Shown: positions 15,920-24,838, numbered from the stretch's first letter. The stretch is 64,000 nucleotides of DNA from Nocardia sp. alder85J (GCF_020176955.2 NZ_JAIUCZ020000005.1:124001-188000), one strand, 5' to 3'. A program made the numbers and translations. Notes: generated from the sequence alone by a model not told the origin.

Positions 15920-17458
15920 ATGCGCACGATCAGTGGCCGCAGCGACCACATCGTCGTCGTCGGGGCCGGGCTGGCCGGACTGTCGGCCGCGCTGCATCTG
16001 GCGGGCCGGGGCCGGACGGTCACGGTGCTGGAACGCGATACGGTGCCCGGTGGCCGGACCGGGCGCGCGGATGTCGACGGCTACCGGCTCGACACCGGAC
16101 CCACCGTGCTGACCATGCCGGACCTGATCGAGGAGGTCTTCGCCGCGGTCGGCGAACGGATGCGGGACCGGCTGATCCTCGACCCCGTCGAACCCGCCTA
16201 CCGGGCCCGCTACGCGGACGGACGGTGGCTGGAGGTGCACACCGACACCGAGCGGATGGCCGCCGCGGTCGCCGACTTCGCGGGTCCCGCGCAGGCGGAC
16301 GGCTATCGGCGCCTGCGGGATTGGCTGACCCGGCTGTACCACGCCGAATTCGACCGCTTCATCGCCGCCAACTTCGACTCGCCGCTGTCGATGCTGAACC
16401 CGGCGCTGGGCCGGCTGGTCGCCCTCGGCGGGTTCCGGCACTGGGACCGGGCCGTGGCCCGCCACATCGGCGATCCGGAGCTGCGGCGGCTGTTCACCTT
16501 TCAGTCGTTGTACGCCGGCGTCACCCCGGCGCGGGCACTGGCCGCGTACGCCGTCATCGCCTATATGGACACCATCGGGGGCGTGTACTTCCCGCGCGGC
16601 GGGATGCGCGCGCTGCCGGACGCGCTGGCCGCGGCCGCCGAAGCCGCGGGTGTGCGCCTGCGCTACGCGACCACGGTGACCGGTACCGACCGCGTCGGAT
16701 CCCGGGTGCGCGCGGTGGTCACCGCGTCCGGGGAGCGGATCGCCTGCGACGCGGTCGTGCTGACCTCGGAACTGGCCGACAGCCACCGGCTCCTGTCGCA
16801 TCGATCGCGGCGGCCGCTGGGTCCGGTGGCCGCGCCGTCGGCGGTGGTGCTGCACCTCGGCGTCGCGGCCGCACCCGAACTGGGGCATCACACCCTGCTG
16901 TTCGGGCGGGCCTGGGAGGAGACGTTCCGCGACATCACCGTGCACGGGCGGGTGATGCGCGACCCGTCGCTGCTGGTGACCCGGCCCACCGCCGGAGATC
17001 CCACGCTCGCCCCGCCCGGACGCGAACTGCTGTATCTGCTCGCCCCGGTACCGAATCTCGCACGCGGACGGATCAATTGGGATCGCTTCGGCCCGGCGTA
17101 CGCGCGGGAGTTGCTCGCCACCGCCGGGGACCGGCTCACGGAACTGCCGGACGCGCACCTGCTCCGGGTGACCACCCCCGCCGACTGGGCGCGCCAGGGC
17201 ATGCTGGCCGGCAGTCCGTTCGCGCTGGCCCACACCTTCGCCCAGACCGGGCCGTTCCGGCCCGCCAACCTGATCCGCGGTCTGGACAATGTGGTGCTGG
17301 CCGGCGGTTCCACCGTTCCCGGAGTGGGTATTCCGCCGGTGCTCGTCTCCGGGCGGCTGGCCGCCGACCGCATCACCGGCGTCGGGGCGGCGTCCGTTTC
17401 CTATCCCGGCCTGGTCGCCGCCGCGGCGGCGCGCCTGCGAACTTTCGCTGTCCACTGA
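15920..17458 (+). CDS. crtI: Phytoene desaturase
   Basis: The 512-residue flavoprotein has the N-terminal dinucleotide fold HIVVVGAGLAGLSAALHLAG followed by the ERD and GGRTGR segments of CrtI. The C-terminal FAD signature reads NLIRGLDNVVLAGGSTVPG followed by VGIPPVLVSGRLAADRI. It introduces the double bonds that convert phytoene to lycopene. Length and motif order are normal. The ATG follows GAAGGAG, 13 bases after crtE. Confidence 0.95.
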   Translation: MRTISGRSDHIVVVGAGLAGLSAALHLAGRGRTVTVLERDTVPGGRTGRADVDGYRLDTGPTVLTMPDLIEEVFAAVGERMRDRLILDPVEPAYRARYADGRWLEVHTDTERMAAAVADFAGPAQADGYRRLRDWLTRLYHAEFDRFIAANFDSPLSMLNPALGRLVALGGFRHWDRAVARHIGDPELRRLFTFQSLYAGVTPARALAAYAVIAYMDTIGGVYFPRGGMRALPDALAAAAEAAGVRLRYATTVTGTDRVGSRVRAVVTASGERIACDAVVLTSELADSHRLLSHRSRRPLGPVAAPSAVVLHLGVAAAPELGHHTLLFGRAWEETFRDITVHGRVMRDPSLLVTRPTAGDPTLAPPGRELLYLLAPVPNLARGRINWDRFGPAYARELLATAGDRLTELPDAHLLRVTTPADWARQGMLAGSPFALAHTFAQTGPFRPANLIRGLDNVVLAGGSTVPGVGIPPVLVSGRLAADRITGVGAASVSYPGLVAAAAARLRTFAVH

Positions 17459-17468
17459 TCGGAGTCCC

Positions 17469-18410
17469 TTGTCGAACAACGCCTTCGCCGCCGACCTCCG
17501 GCACGACACCGGCCTGCGCGCGTCCTACCGGGCCTGCCGCGAGCTCAACGCGCGGCACGGCAGAACCTTCTTCCTCGCCACCCGGCTGCTGGCGGCCGAC
17601 CAGCGCCCGGCGATCCACGCGCTGTACGGCTTCGCCCGCCGCGCCGACGACATCCTGGACCAGACCGATCCCGGCCTCGGCGCCGCCGAGCGCGAGCGGC
17701 GGCTCGACGCGCTGGCCGGGCAGTTCCACGCCGCCGACGCCGACGGCGACGCGGTGCTGCCCGCGGTGCTGCACACCATGCGCCACTACCGGATTCCCGG
17801 CGCCCTGTTCGAATCCTTCCTGACCTCCATGCGCATGGACCTGACCGTGACCGACTATCCGGACCGGGCCGCGCTCGACCGCTACATCCACGGATCCGCG
17901 GAAGTGATCGGCTTGCAGGTACTTCCGGTGCTGGGCACGGTCGGCGCGGCCGAGGAGGCCGCCCCGTACGCGGCCGCGCTCGGCAAGGCGTTCCAGCTGA
18001 CGAACTTCCTGCGCGATGTCGACGAGGATCTGGCCCGCGACCGGGTGTATCTGCCCGCCGACGAACTCGCGGTGCACGGCGTGGATCGGGCACTGCTGCA
18101 CTGGTGTCAGGCGCACCGCCGCACCGATCCGCGCGTGCGCCGGGCCCTCGCCGCGCAGCACGCGCGCACCCGCGAGATCTACCGCTACGCCCGCCGCGGT
18201 ATCGATCTGCTCGAGCCGCGCTCACGCCCGTGCGTGGCAGCGGCTCACACCCTCTACGGCGAAATCCTGGACCGTATCGAGGATCTCGACTTCGACATCT
18301 TCGTTCACCGTGCCCGCGTGGGGATTCCGCGCCGGGCGGCGGTGGGCGCGGCCGGACTGTGGCAGAGCTGGCGCGGCCCGCGCAGGCCCGCCCGGGCCGG
18401 GGAGGTATGA
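17469..18410 (+). CDS. crtB: Phytoene synthase
   Basis: The TTG at 17469 follows CGGAG directly after the crtI stop and gives 313 residues beginning SNNAFAADLRHDTGLR. The substrate-binding Asp motifs are RRADDILDQTD (about 58-68) and TNFLRDVDEDLARDRVYLP. It joins two GGPP molecules head to head to form phytoene, the first committed carotenoid step. TTG starts are uncommon, but no later start retains the conserved N-terminal segment RELNARHGRTFFLA. Confidence 0.93.
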   Translation: MSNNAFAADLRHDTGLRASYRACRELNARHGRTFFLATRLLAADQRPAIHALYGFARRADDILDQTDPGLGAAERERRLDALAGQFHAADADGDAVLPAVLHTMRHYRIPGALFESFLTSMRMDLTVTDYPDRAALDRYIHGSAEVIGLQVLPVLGTVGAAEEAAPYAAALGKAFQLTNFLRDVDEDLARDRVYLPADELAVHGVDRALLHWCQAHRRTDPRVRRALAAQHARTREIYRYARRGIDLLEPRSRPCVAAAHTLYGEILDRIEDLDFDIFVHRARVGIPRRAAVGAAGLWQSWRGPRRPARAGEV

Positions 18411-18411
18411 G

Positions 18412-18744
18412 ATGGGACACTGGCACTACGCCGCGATACTCGCCGCCTGTCTCGCGGTGACCGCACCCCTGGAACTGGTCGGCGACGGCGTCTATCGGCA
18501 TCCGCGCCGGACCGTCACCGCGATCGCGCCGATCGCCGCCGGGTTCGTGGCCTGGGACGTGCTCGCGACCGCGCACGGGATCTGGCGTTTCGACCCGCGG
18601 TTCCTGCTCGGCGTCACCGTGCCCGGTGGCCTGCCGATCGAGGAGGTGCTGTTCTTCCTGGTGATCCCGGTGTGCGGGCTGCTGACCTTCAACGCGGTCG
18701 GCGCCATGGTCACCCGGCTGCGCCGCGACCGGAGGCCGGTGTGA
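18412..18744 (+). CDS. crtYc: Lycopene cyclase subunit, CrtYc type
   Basis: This 110-residue membrane protein starts at ATG 18412, right after GGAGGT, and has three hydrophobic segments plus the motif LPIEEVLFFLVIP. Small heterodimeric cyclases of this kind (CrtYc plus CrtYd) form beta-ionone rings on lycopene in actinobacteria. Its stop overlaps the GTG of the second subunit. An epsilon-type partner (CrtYe) cannot be ruled out by sequence alone, but the downstream crtU favours beta rings. Confidence 0.88.
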   Translation: MGHWHYAAILAACLAVTAPLELVGDGVYRHPRRTVTAIAPIAAGFVAWDVLATAHGIWRFDPRFLLGVTVPGGLPIEEVLFFLVIPVCGLLTFNAVGAMVTRLRRDRRPV

Positions 18745-19070
18745 GCGGGCTGCTGCTGGGCTACACCGGGCCCGCGCTGCTGGCCGCCGCCGCGACCTGC
18801 GCGGCCGAGATCGGGTGGCTGCGTACGGGTCTGTTCCGGCGCACCGAGTACTGGCTGTGCCTGGCGATCGTGTTCGCCTTCCAGATCCCGGTCGACGGCT
18901 GGCTCACCCACGGCAGCACACCGACGGTCGTCTACAACCCCGCGCACATCCTCGGTGTCCGTGCGCCGCTGGGCATTCCGATCGAGGATTTCCTGTTCGG
19001 CTTCGCACTGGTGACGCTGGTGCTGCTGGTCTGGGAGCACACCGCGCGGCGCGACGGCGGCCGGCGATGA
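18741..19070 (+). CDS. crtYd: Lycopene cyclase subunit, CrtYd type
   Basis: The GTG at 18741 overlaps the previous stop and gives 109 residues with three membrane segments. The motif LGIPIEDFLFGFALV parallels the PIEE motif of the first subunit, which shows the ancient duplication between the two halves. The two would act as a heterodimer in the membrane. The stop overlaps the ATG of crtU (ATGA). Confidence 0.88.
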   Translation: MSGLLLGYTGPALLAAAATCAAEIGWLRTGLFRRTEYWLCLAIVFAFQIPVDGWLTHGSTPTVVYNPAHILGVRAPLGIPIEDFLFGFALVTLVLLVWEHTARRDGGRR

Positions 19071-20605
19071 CCGGCATCGGCACCGACCCGCGCCGGGTGC
19101 TGCACCCGGCCGGGCCCGGCGTCCTCGACCTCGGCGGCGGCGGGAGCGCGCCGCGGGTGGCGGTGATCGGCGCGGGGATCGCCGGGCTGGCCGCGGCGAC
19201 CGGACTGGCCGAACGTGGCGTGACCGTCGAGATCCTCGAACGCGAGGACCATCTCGGCGGCCGGGTCGGCGGCTGGACCGAACGCCTCGGCGACGGCACC
19301 ACGGTCGGGATGAACCGCGGTTTCCACGCCTTCTTCCGGCAGTACTACAACCTGCGAAAACTGTTGTCCCGCAGCGATCCCGGCCTGGAGCGGCTGCGGC
19401 CGCTGGCGGACTACCCGCTGGTCGACGCGCAGGGCCGCCGGGACAGCTTCCGGCATCTGCCGCGCACCCCACCGTGGAACGCGCTCACCTTCGCGCTGCG
19501 CAGCCCGACCTTCCGGCTGCGTGATCTGGCGCGCATCGACCCGCGCGCCGCGGCCCCGCTGGCCGCGGTCTCGATCCCCGAGATCTACACGGCCCTGGAC
19601 CATCTCGACGCCGACGCCTTCCTCCGGGCCGTCCGATTCCCCGAGGCGGCCCGGCATCTGGCGTTCGAGGTGTTCTCCCGCAGCTTCTTCGCACTCCCCC
19701 ACCGCATGTCGGCCGCGGAACTGGCCGCCATGTTCCACATCTACTTCCTGGGCTCCAGCGAGGGCCTGATCTTCGATGTGGCCGAGGACAATTTCGACAC
19801 CGCGCTGTGGACGCCGCTGCGCGAACACCTCACCGCCGCGTCGATGCCCGGGGCCGTCACCGTCCGAACCGGCGTGCGCTGCACCGATATCCAGCGCCGG
19901 ACAGCGGGGTTGCGGGTCCGCGACGACACCGGCGCCGCCCTGGACGTCGACGCCGTCGTGCTCGCCACCGACATCGGCGGGCTGCGCGACATCGTCGGCG
20001 CCTCCCCCACACTCGGCGATCCGGCGTGGCGGGCGGCGATCGCCGGATTGGGTACCGCCCCGGCATTTCTCGTGCACCGGCTGTGGCTGGATCGACCGGT
20101 CGCCGCGGACCGGCCGGCCTTCCTGGCCACCGGCGGCCTGGCGCCGCTGGACAATGTGAGCGTCCTGGAACGCTACGAGCGCGGCGCCGCCGACTGGGCT
20201 CGGCGCCACCGCGGCAGCGTCGTCGAATTGCACGCCTACGCACTCGATTCCGACGACGATCCGCGAGCCCGGCTGACGGATCGCCTGCACCGGCTCTATC
20301 CCGAAACCGCGCAGGCCGGTGTGCTCGGCGAGGTCACGCTCCGGCGGCAGGACTGCCCGCGTTTCGCGCCGGGCGATTTCGCGCTGCGGCCCGGAATCCG
20401 CACACCCGATCCGGATCTCGTGCTGGCCGGTGACGGCATCCGGGTCGATCTGCCGGTCGCGTTGATGGAACGCGCCGCCACCACCGGCTGGGCCGCGGCC
20501 AATGCGCTGCTGGCTCGCTGGGGGGCCGCCGGGCACGCACTGCACACCGTTCCGACCCACGGGCGTTCACGGCTGCTGCGCAGCCTGGCCACACGAAAGG
20601 CGTAG
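19067..20605 (+). CDS. crtU: Carotene desaturase/methyltransferase (isorenieratene synthase type)
   Basis: The 512-residue FAD protein has the dinucleotide motif VAVIGAGIAGLAAATGLAER and the CrtU-typical MNRGFHAFFRQYYNLRKLL, with a C-terminal LVLAGDGIRVDLPVALMERA. CrtU aromatises beta-ionone rings with a methyl shift, giving beta-isorenieratene and then isorenieratene. Position directly after the two cyclase genes is the standard order. The first 25 residues are a poorly conserved extension before the FAD fold. Confidence 0.93.
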   Translation: MTGIGTDPRRVLHPAGPGVLDLGGGGSAPRVAVIGAGIAGLAAATGLAERGVTVEILEREDHLGGRVGGWTERLGDGTTVGMNRGFHAFFRQYYNLRKLLSRSDPGLERLRPLADYPLVDAQGRRDSFRHLPRTPPWNALTFALRSPTFRLRDLARIDPRAAAPLAAVSIPEIYTALDHLDADAFLRAVRFPEAARHLAFEVFSRSFFALPHRMSAAELAAMFHIYFLGSSEGLIFDVAEDNFDTALWTPLREHLTAASMPGAVTVRTGVRCTDIQRRTAGLRVRDDTGAALDVDAVVLATDIGGLRDIVGASPTLGDPAWRAAIAGLGTAPAFLVHRLWLDRPVAADRPAFLATGGLAPLDNVSVLERYERGAADWARRHRGSVVELHAYALDSDDDPRARLTDRLHRLYPETAQAGVLGEVTLRRQDCPRFAPGDFALRPGIRTPDPDLVLAGDGIRVDLPVALMERAATTGWAAANALLARWGAAGHALHTVPTHGRSRLLRSLATRKA

Positions 20606-20613
20606 CGACACCG

Positions 20614-21648
20614 ATGACAGGAATCCCGGACCGGTTGCGCAGAGCCATTCCGCTGCGGCCGATCTCACCGCAGTCCTGGTCGCGGCAACGGCCCACCCAC
20701 GAGCAGGCGCGACCCCGGCTGATCGAGGACGCCCTGCACGCGGCCGGTCGGCGGCCGTCGGGCAACTGGTACGTGCTGGCCGCCAGCCGGGACATCGGCG
20801 GCGCACGGCCTCTCGGCGCCACCGTCGCGGGCCTGGAGATCGTCGCGTGGCGGGACGACCGGGGCCGCGTGCACGCCGGGCCCGGGGCATGCCCCCACCT
20901 GGGCGCCGAGCTGGCCACCGGCCGGGTGCACGAGGGCGCGCTGCTGTGCCGCTGGCACGGCCTGCGGCTCGACGGTGGCTGCACACCGCGCTGGACGCCG
21001 TACCCGGCCCACGACGACGGTGTGCTGTGCTGGGTCCGGCTCGATGCGATCGGCCGGGAAACCCCCACCGACACACCGATTCTCGCTCCGCGGCCCGCCG
21101 ACACCCGGGTGCACGCGGTCGCCACGGTCACCGGAATCTGCGAACCGGCCGACATCATCGCCAATCGGCTCGACCCCTGGCACGGTTCCTGGTTCCATCC
21201 CTACTCGTTCACCCGGCTCGAGGTCACCGGCACCCCGGACGCCGGTGACGACCGCTTCCTGGTCACGGTCACCTTCCGGGTCACCCGCCACCTCGGCGTA
21301 CCGGTCGAAGCCGAATTCACCTGCCCCGATCCGCGCACCATCGTGATGCGCATCGTCTCCGGCGAAGGCGCGGGCAGCATCGTCGAAACCCATGCCACGC
21401 CCACCGATATCGGCGCCGACGGCCGCGCCCGCACCACCGTGGTCGAGGCGGTGATCGCCGATTCGGCCCGGCCGGGATTCCGCCACGCCCACCGTGCCCT
21501 GCCGCTGCTGCGACCGCTCATGCGGCGGGCCGCGCTGCGGCTGTGGACCGACGACCTCGCCTACGCCGAGCGCCGATATCAGCTACGCACCAAGCGATTC
21601 CATGCAGCCGCCGCGGACGCGCGGCCGTCGGCGGCCCCGCACCGCTGA
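20614..21648 (+). CDS. Rieske-type oxygenase of the aryl carotenoid operon
   Basis: The 344-residue protein has a Rieske cluster C-P-H (Cys93, His95) and C-x-x-H (Cys112, His115) in CPHLGAELATG and LLCRWHG. In the second half NRLDPWHGSWFHP gives Asp187, His190 and His195, matching the D-x2-H-x4-H mononuclear iron site of ring-hydroxylating oxygenases. Proteins of this Rieske/DUF5914 type accompany crtU in actinobacteria. Hydroxylation or demethylation of the carotenoid end group is the likely role, inferred from position. Its ferredoxin and reductase are not encoded here. Confidence 0.85.
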   Translation: MTGIPDRLRRAIPLRPISPQSWSRQRPTHEQARPRLIEDALHAAGRRPSGNWYVLAASRDIGGARPLGATVAGLEIVAWRDDRGRVHAGPGACPHLGAELATGRVHEGALLCRWHGLRLDGGCTPRWTPYPAHDDGVLCWVRLDAIGRETPTDTPILAPRPADTRVHAVATVTGICEPADIIANRLDPWHGSWFHPYSFTRLEVTGTPDAGDDRFLVTVTFRVTRHLGVPVEAEFTCPDPRTIVMRIVSGEGAGSIVETHATPTDIGADGRARTTVVEAVIADSARPGFRHAHRALPLLRPLMRRAALRLWTDDLAYAERRYQLRTKRFHAAAADARPSAAPHR

Positions 21649-21712
21649 CGGATGCCCACGCCGGCGCGAGGCCGGATCGCCTCGGGCCGAGCCGGACCGT
21701 TGCGAAGGCCGA

Positions 21713-22168
21713 TCAGTCGGAATCGGTGGCTGCGGAATCGGAAAGCGCCGCCGAGGTGATGCGACGGAGGCGAATTCTGTTCGCCACCACGACGAGTGCG
21801 ACGAGGAGCCAGATCAGCAGGATCGCCGCGATCAGCCCGGCCTGGTAGGGGCGATCGAGGACGGTCGGGTTCACGGGGCGGGCATGACGGCGGCCGATCA
21901 CCGGGACCGACACCGCCAGCAGCGCGACGGTACACACCGCGCCGCACGCCGCGGGTGCCCACCAGGTGACCGGCAGCAGGTGGCGGGCGCCGACACCGGC
22001 GGCAGCCACCAGTGGCGCGAAGACGGCGTCGTGCACCAGGATCGCGGCGGCGAACCACACGACGACCGAGATCAGATCCGTGGTGGGGAAGCCGAGCAGC
22101 GTGTGGATGCCGTACCAGGCCGAGGCCACGCCGAGGACGAGCAGGATCGCGCGCAGGGCCGTGGTCAT
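21713..22168 (-). CDS. Small integral membrane protein
   Basis: The ATG at 22168 overlaps the stop of the molybdopterin gene (ATGA) and gives 151 residues with four hydrophobic segments: AILLVLGVASAWYGI, ISVVVWFAAAILVHDAVFAP, ACGAVCTVALLAVSVPVI, and AGLIAAILLIWLLVALVVV. No known domain is recognised. Tight coupling suggests it works with the membrane molybdopterin oxidoreductase, perhaps as an anchor or electron-path subunit. It is read towards the carotenoid operon, tail to tail. Confidence 0.8.
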   Translation of the reverse strand: MTTALRAILLVLGVASAWYGIHTLLGFPTTDLISVVVWFAAAILVHDAVFAPLVAAAGVGARHLLPVTWWAPAACGAVCTVALLAVSVPVIGRRHARPVNPTVLDRPYQAGLIAAILLIWLLVALVVVANRIRLRRITSAALSDSAATDSD

Positions 22169-23316
22169 GCCGACACCTCGATCCGCGACAGCCATTTCGT
22201 TTGCAGTACGCCGGGTCGGTTCGGGGCGATGAGGCGGCAGGGGTAGCCGTGATCCAGGTCGAGCGGTTCGCCGTTGAGGGCCAGGGCGATCAGGGTGTCA
22301 CGGTCGGCGGCGAAGGGCGCGGGCAGCACCGAGCCGCGGTAGAGGCCGGATTGTTCGAGGGAGGTCAGGCGGACGTCGCCGCCGCGGTATCCCACGGTAT
22401 CGAGCAGATCGCGCAGCCGGACCCCGGACCAGTGCGCGGCGGCGGACCAGCCCTCGACACACGCGATCGGCAGGTTCGCCTCGGCCTGGGGCATGGCGGT
22501 CAGTTCGGCGCGGGTGAATTCCCGGGAGCGGTCTCCGGCGGCGACGACCAAGCGGTAACCGGGGGCGGCGGCCGTGGTGGCGACTCCGGCTTCGGCGGCG
22601 GTGCGGTTGACCGGAACCCCTTGGGGGCCATGGCCGGAACGAGGAGCGAGGAGCGCGGCCCAGCGCAGGAAGGGGACGGTCTGCCCGGCCACCGAGAGGG
22701 CCGCCACGGCGGCGCCGGCCCAGGCGGCGCCGAGGACCGCGCGGCGCGACACCCGTACCCGGCCGGGGCCGGGATCGGGCGGGGTATCGGCGGGGCGGGC
22801 GAGCGCCTCGCGGATCACCGGCAGTTTGACCGCCAGGTGCACCGCCATCGCACCGATCGCCACATAGGCCATCGCGTAGTGGGCGGCGGGGAAGAAGAAC
22901 TTCCAGGGGTAGTACTGGGCGATGTTCGCCAGGCCGGTGGACAGTTCGAACAGCACCGACCCGACCAGCAGGGCGATCGAGCCGCGCTCGGCGAACCACA
23001 GCGGTGAGCGCGGCCTCAGCTTCTGGAACAGCCGCGGGTACACCGACCACAGCTTGACCAGGACCAACGGCACCGCGGCGACTCCGGACACCACATGGGC
23101 GCCCTGGGTGAGCCGGTACAGCCAGACCGGGTGCACCGGCCAGCGGAACCAGGTCGGCGGGTGCTGGATCCAGTGGCTGAGCAGTCCCGTCACGAAGCAC
23201 ACCAGGATCGCGGTGCCGAGGGCGATGCCGACCCGGGCGGCGACCTCGGGGCCGCGCGGGCTCCGGCCGGGATGCGCGGAGGCAGCCGTCTCGACCGTCG
23301 GATCGGTCGAATTCAT
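22165..23316 (-). CDS. Membrane cytochrome-b-like / sulfite-oxidase-fold molybdopterin oxidoreductase
   Basis: The ATG at 23316 follows AAAGGAG and gives 383 residues. The first half has about four membrane segments (VGIALGTAILVCFVTGLL, VSGVAAVPLVLVKLW, SIALLVGSVLFELS, AHYAMAYVAIGAMAVHLAV) with membrane His residues that could bind heme. After SRRAVLGAAWAGAA comes a sulfite-oxidase-type Moco domain with the likely Mo ligand in IACVEGWS, then HWSGVRLRDLLD. It resembles a YedY/YedZ-like pair in one chain. The substrate is unknown; the Moco domain would face outside the membrane. Confidence 0.85.
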   Translation of the reverse strand: MNSTDPTVETAASAHPGRSPRGPEVAARVGIALGTAILVCFVTGLLSHWIQHPPTWFRWPVHPVWLYRLTQGAHVVSGVAAVPLVLVKLWSVYPRLFQKLRPRSPLWFAERGSIALLVGSVLFELSTGLANIAQYYPWKFFFPAAHYAMAYVAIGAMAVHLAVKLPVIREALARPADTPPDPGPGRVRVSRRAVLGAAWAGAAVAALSVAGQTVPFLRWAALLAPRSGHGPQGVPVNRTAAEAGVATTAAAPGYRLVVAAGDRSREFTRAELTAMPQAEANLPIACVEGWSAAAHWSGVRLRDLLDTVGYRGGDVRLTSLEQSGLYRGSVLPAPFAADRDTLIALALNGEPLDLDHGYPCRLIAPNRPGVLQTKWLSRIEVSA

Positions 23317-23667
23317 GCGACCACATCTCCTTTCCCGGGCCGGGCGACATCGCGCCCGCGGACCACGCGAACCGGGTGTTCGCTCACTGTTCGACGCTAG
23401 GTGCAGGAAGCCCGGATCGGGCCGCGACATCGGTGACGAAACTCTGAAATGCGCGGCGACACCCACAGCCCGCCCGGATGTTGCCGGAGATTTCCTCCGG
23501 CCGACCAAACCGCGGCCCGGTGCGGTGCGAAGTCCATTCCGTGCCCGCGTTCGCCGGGGCCGGTCGGTGCGTCGCGCCGGCCGGTGCGCTCGCGACGCGG
23601 CGCACGCAGTGTCGGATATCCGGCGGTCCGGTCCCGCGATCGCCTGCCTACGGAGACAAGGACAACC
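23317..23667. promoter_or_regulatory. Divergent promoter region
   Basis: This 351-base gap separates the divergently transcribed molybdopterin oxidoreductase and fasciclin lipoprotein genes and must hold both promoters. No convincing sigma-factor motif or palindrome was found by eye. Confidence 0.4.
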
Positions 23668-24306
23668 ATGACGTCTGTTCGTCGTCGCGTGACCGCGGCA
23701 TTCGCCCTGTCGACCGTCGTGGTGGCGCTGGCCGCCTGTTCGGCGGACAAGACCGGCACCGCGGCCGTCGCCACCTCGTCCGCCCGTGCCGCGACGCCGG
23801 CGGCCGCGCCGATGGCGGCCCCGGTCGGGCCCGGCTGCAAGAACTACGCGCAGCAGGTGCCCACCGGCGCCGGATCCGCCGCGGGAATGGCGCAGGATCC
23901 GGTGGCGGTGGCCGCCTCCCACAATCCGCTGCTGACGACGCTGGTCTCGGCGGTGTCCGGCCGGCTCAATCCGCAGGTGGATCTGGTGGATACGCTCGAC
24001 GGCGGCCAGTTCACCGTGTTCGCACCCGTCGACGCGGCATTCGCCGCGATCCCCGCCGCCACGGTCGACGCGCTGAAGACCGACACGGCGACGCTGACGA
24101 AGATCCTGACCTACCACGTCGTGCCCGGCCGGATCGCACCCGACCGGATCGCCGGTGTGCACAAGACCGTCGAGGGCGCGGACCTCACCGCGACTCGCGA
24201 CGGTGACGACATCACCGTCGGCGGCGCCTCGGTCGTCTGCGGGGGTGTGCAGACCGCCAATGCCACGGTCTATCTGATCGACACCGTACTCATGCCGCCT
24301 GCCTGA
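23668..24306 (+). CDS. Fasciclin (FAS1) domain lipoprotein, MPT70/MPT83-like
   Basis: The 212-residue protein has a lipoprotein signal with lipobox VALAACS (lipid Cys near residue 24), a low-complexity Ala/Thr/Ser linker, and one FAS1 domain. H1 is in GGQFTVFAPVDAAFAAIPAA and H2 in LTKILTYHVVPGRIAPDRIA. MPT83 and MPT70 of mycobacteria share this layout and are controlled by SigK with redox-linked partners. Here it is divergent from a membrane oxidoreductase, which fits an envelope redox link but does not prove it. Confidence 0.9.
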   Translation: MTSVRRRVTAAFALSTVVVALAACSADKTGTAAVATSSARAATPAAAPMAAPVGPGCKNYAQQVPTGAGSAAGMAQDPVAVAASHNPLLTTLVSAVSGRLNPQVDLVDTLDGGQFTVFAPVDAAFAAIPAATVDALKTDTATLTKILTYHVVPGRIAPDRIAGVHKTVEGADLTATRDGDDITVGGASVVCGGVQTANATVYLIDTVLMPPA

Positions 24307-24314
24307 CCGTGCCG

Positions 24315-24735
24315 ATGACATCTGCTGTGCCCGATGTCGATGCGCGGCCGGAGCGCGGTCGCGCGCGGGCCGCGGCGGCGGCCGCCTCGCCGCGGCCCTC
24401 GTGCTGGGGGTCGGTGAACTGGTGGCCGCGGTCATCGACGGTGCCGCATCACTGTTTTCGGCCCTCGCGGCCACCGTGATCGAGCATTGCCCGCGTCCGC
24501 TGGAGACCGCCGCGATCCGCCGCTTCGGCAGCCACGACGAACAGGCCCTGTTCGCCACGATGGCCGTGGTCATGGCCGGCGGCGGCGCGGGAACCGGTCT
24601 CCGGAGTCGCCTGGCACCCACCTCATTCAGGTCAGAGCGACCGACGGCGCCGGTGACCGGCAGACCGAGCGCCGGGCCCCGCCCTTCCCCAGCGGCGCCA
24701 CCGGCCGGCACAGCCGCGCGATCACCGTGCGCTGA
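24315..24735 (+). pseudogene. Remnant of a second molybdopterin (sulfite-oxidase-like) oxidoreductase
   Basis: Translation in pieces shows the membrane N-terminal part (AALVLGVGELVAAVIDG, then RRFGSHDEQALFATMAVVM) and, in another frame, the C-terminal beta-sandwich end THLIQVRATDGAGDRQTERR and PFPSGATGRHSRAITV. Intact relatives exceed 450 residues, so the whole Moco core is missing and at least two frame changes are needed, one near the GCGGCGGCGG run at about 24373. Sequence before 24390 reads MTSAVPDVDARPERGR in a third frame. The gene is dead by internal deletion and frameshift. Confidence 0.7.
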
Positions 24736-24838
24736 CATCCGCCGGAATCCGTCGCCGGGACGGCCAAACCATCGGGGCGGGCAACACGAACTCCTCAGAG
24801 CACCGCGAATCGGCAACACCGGACCGAAGGGAACGACT

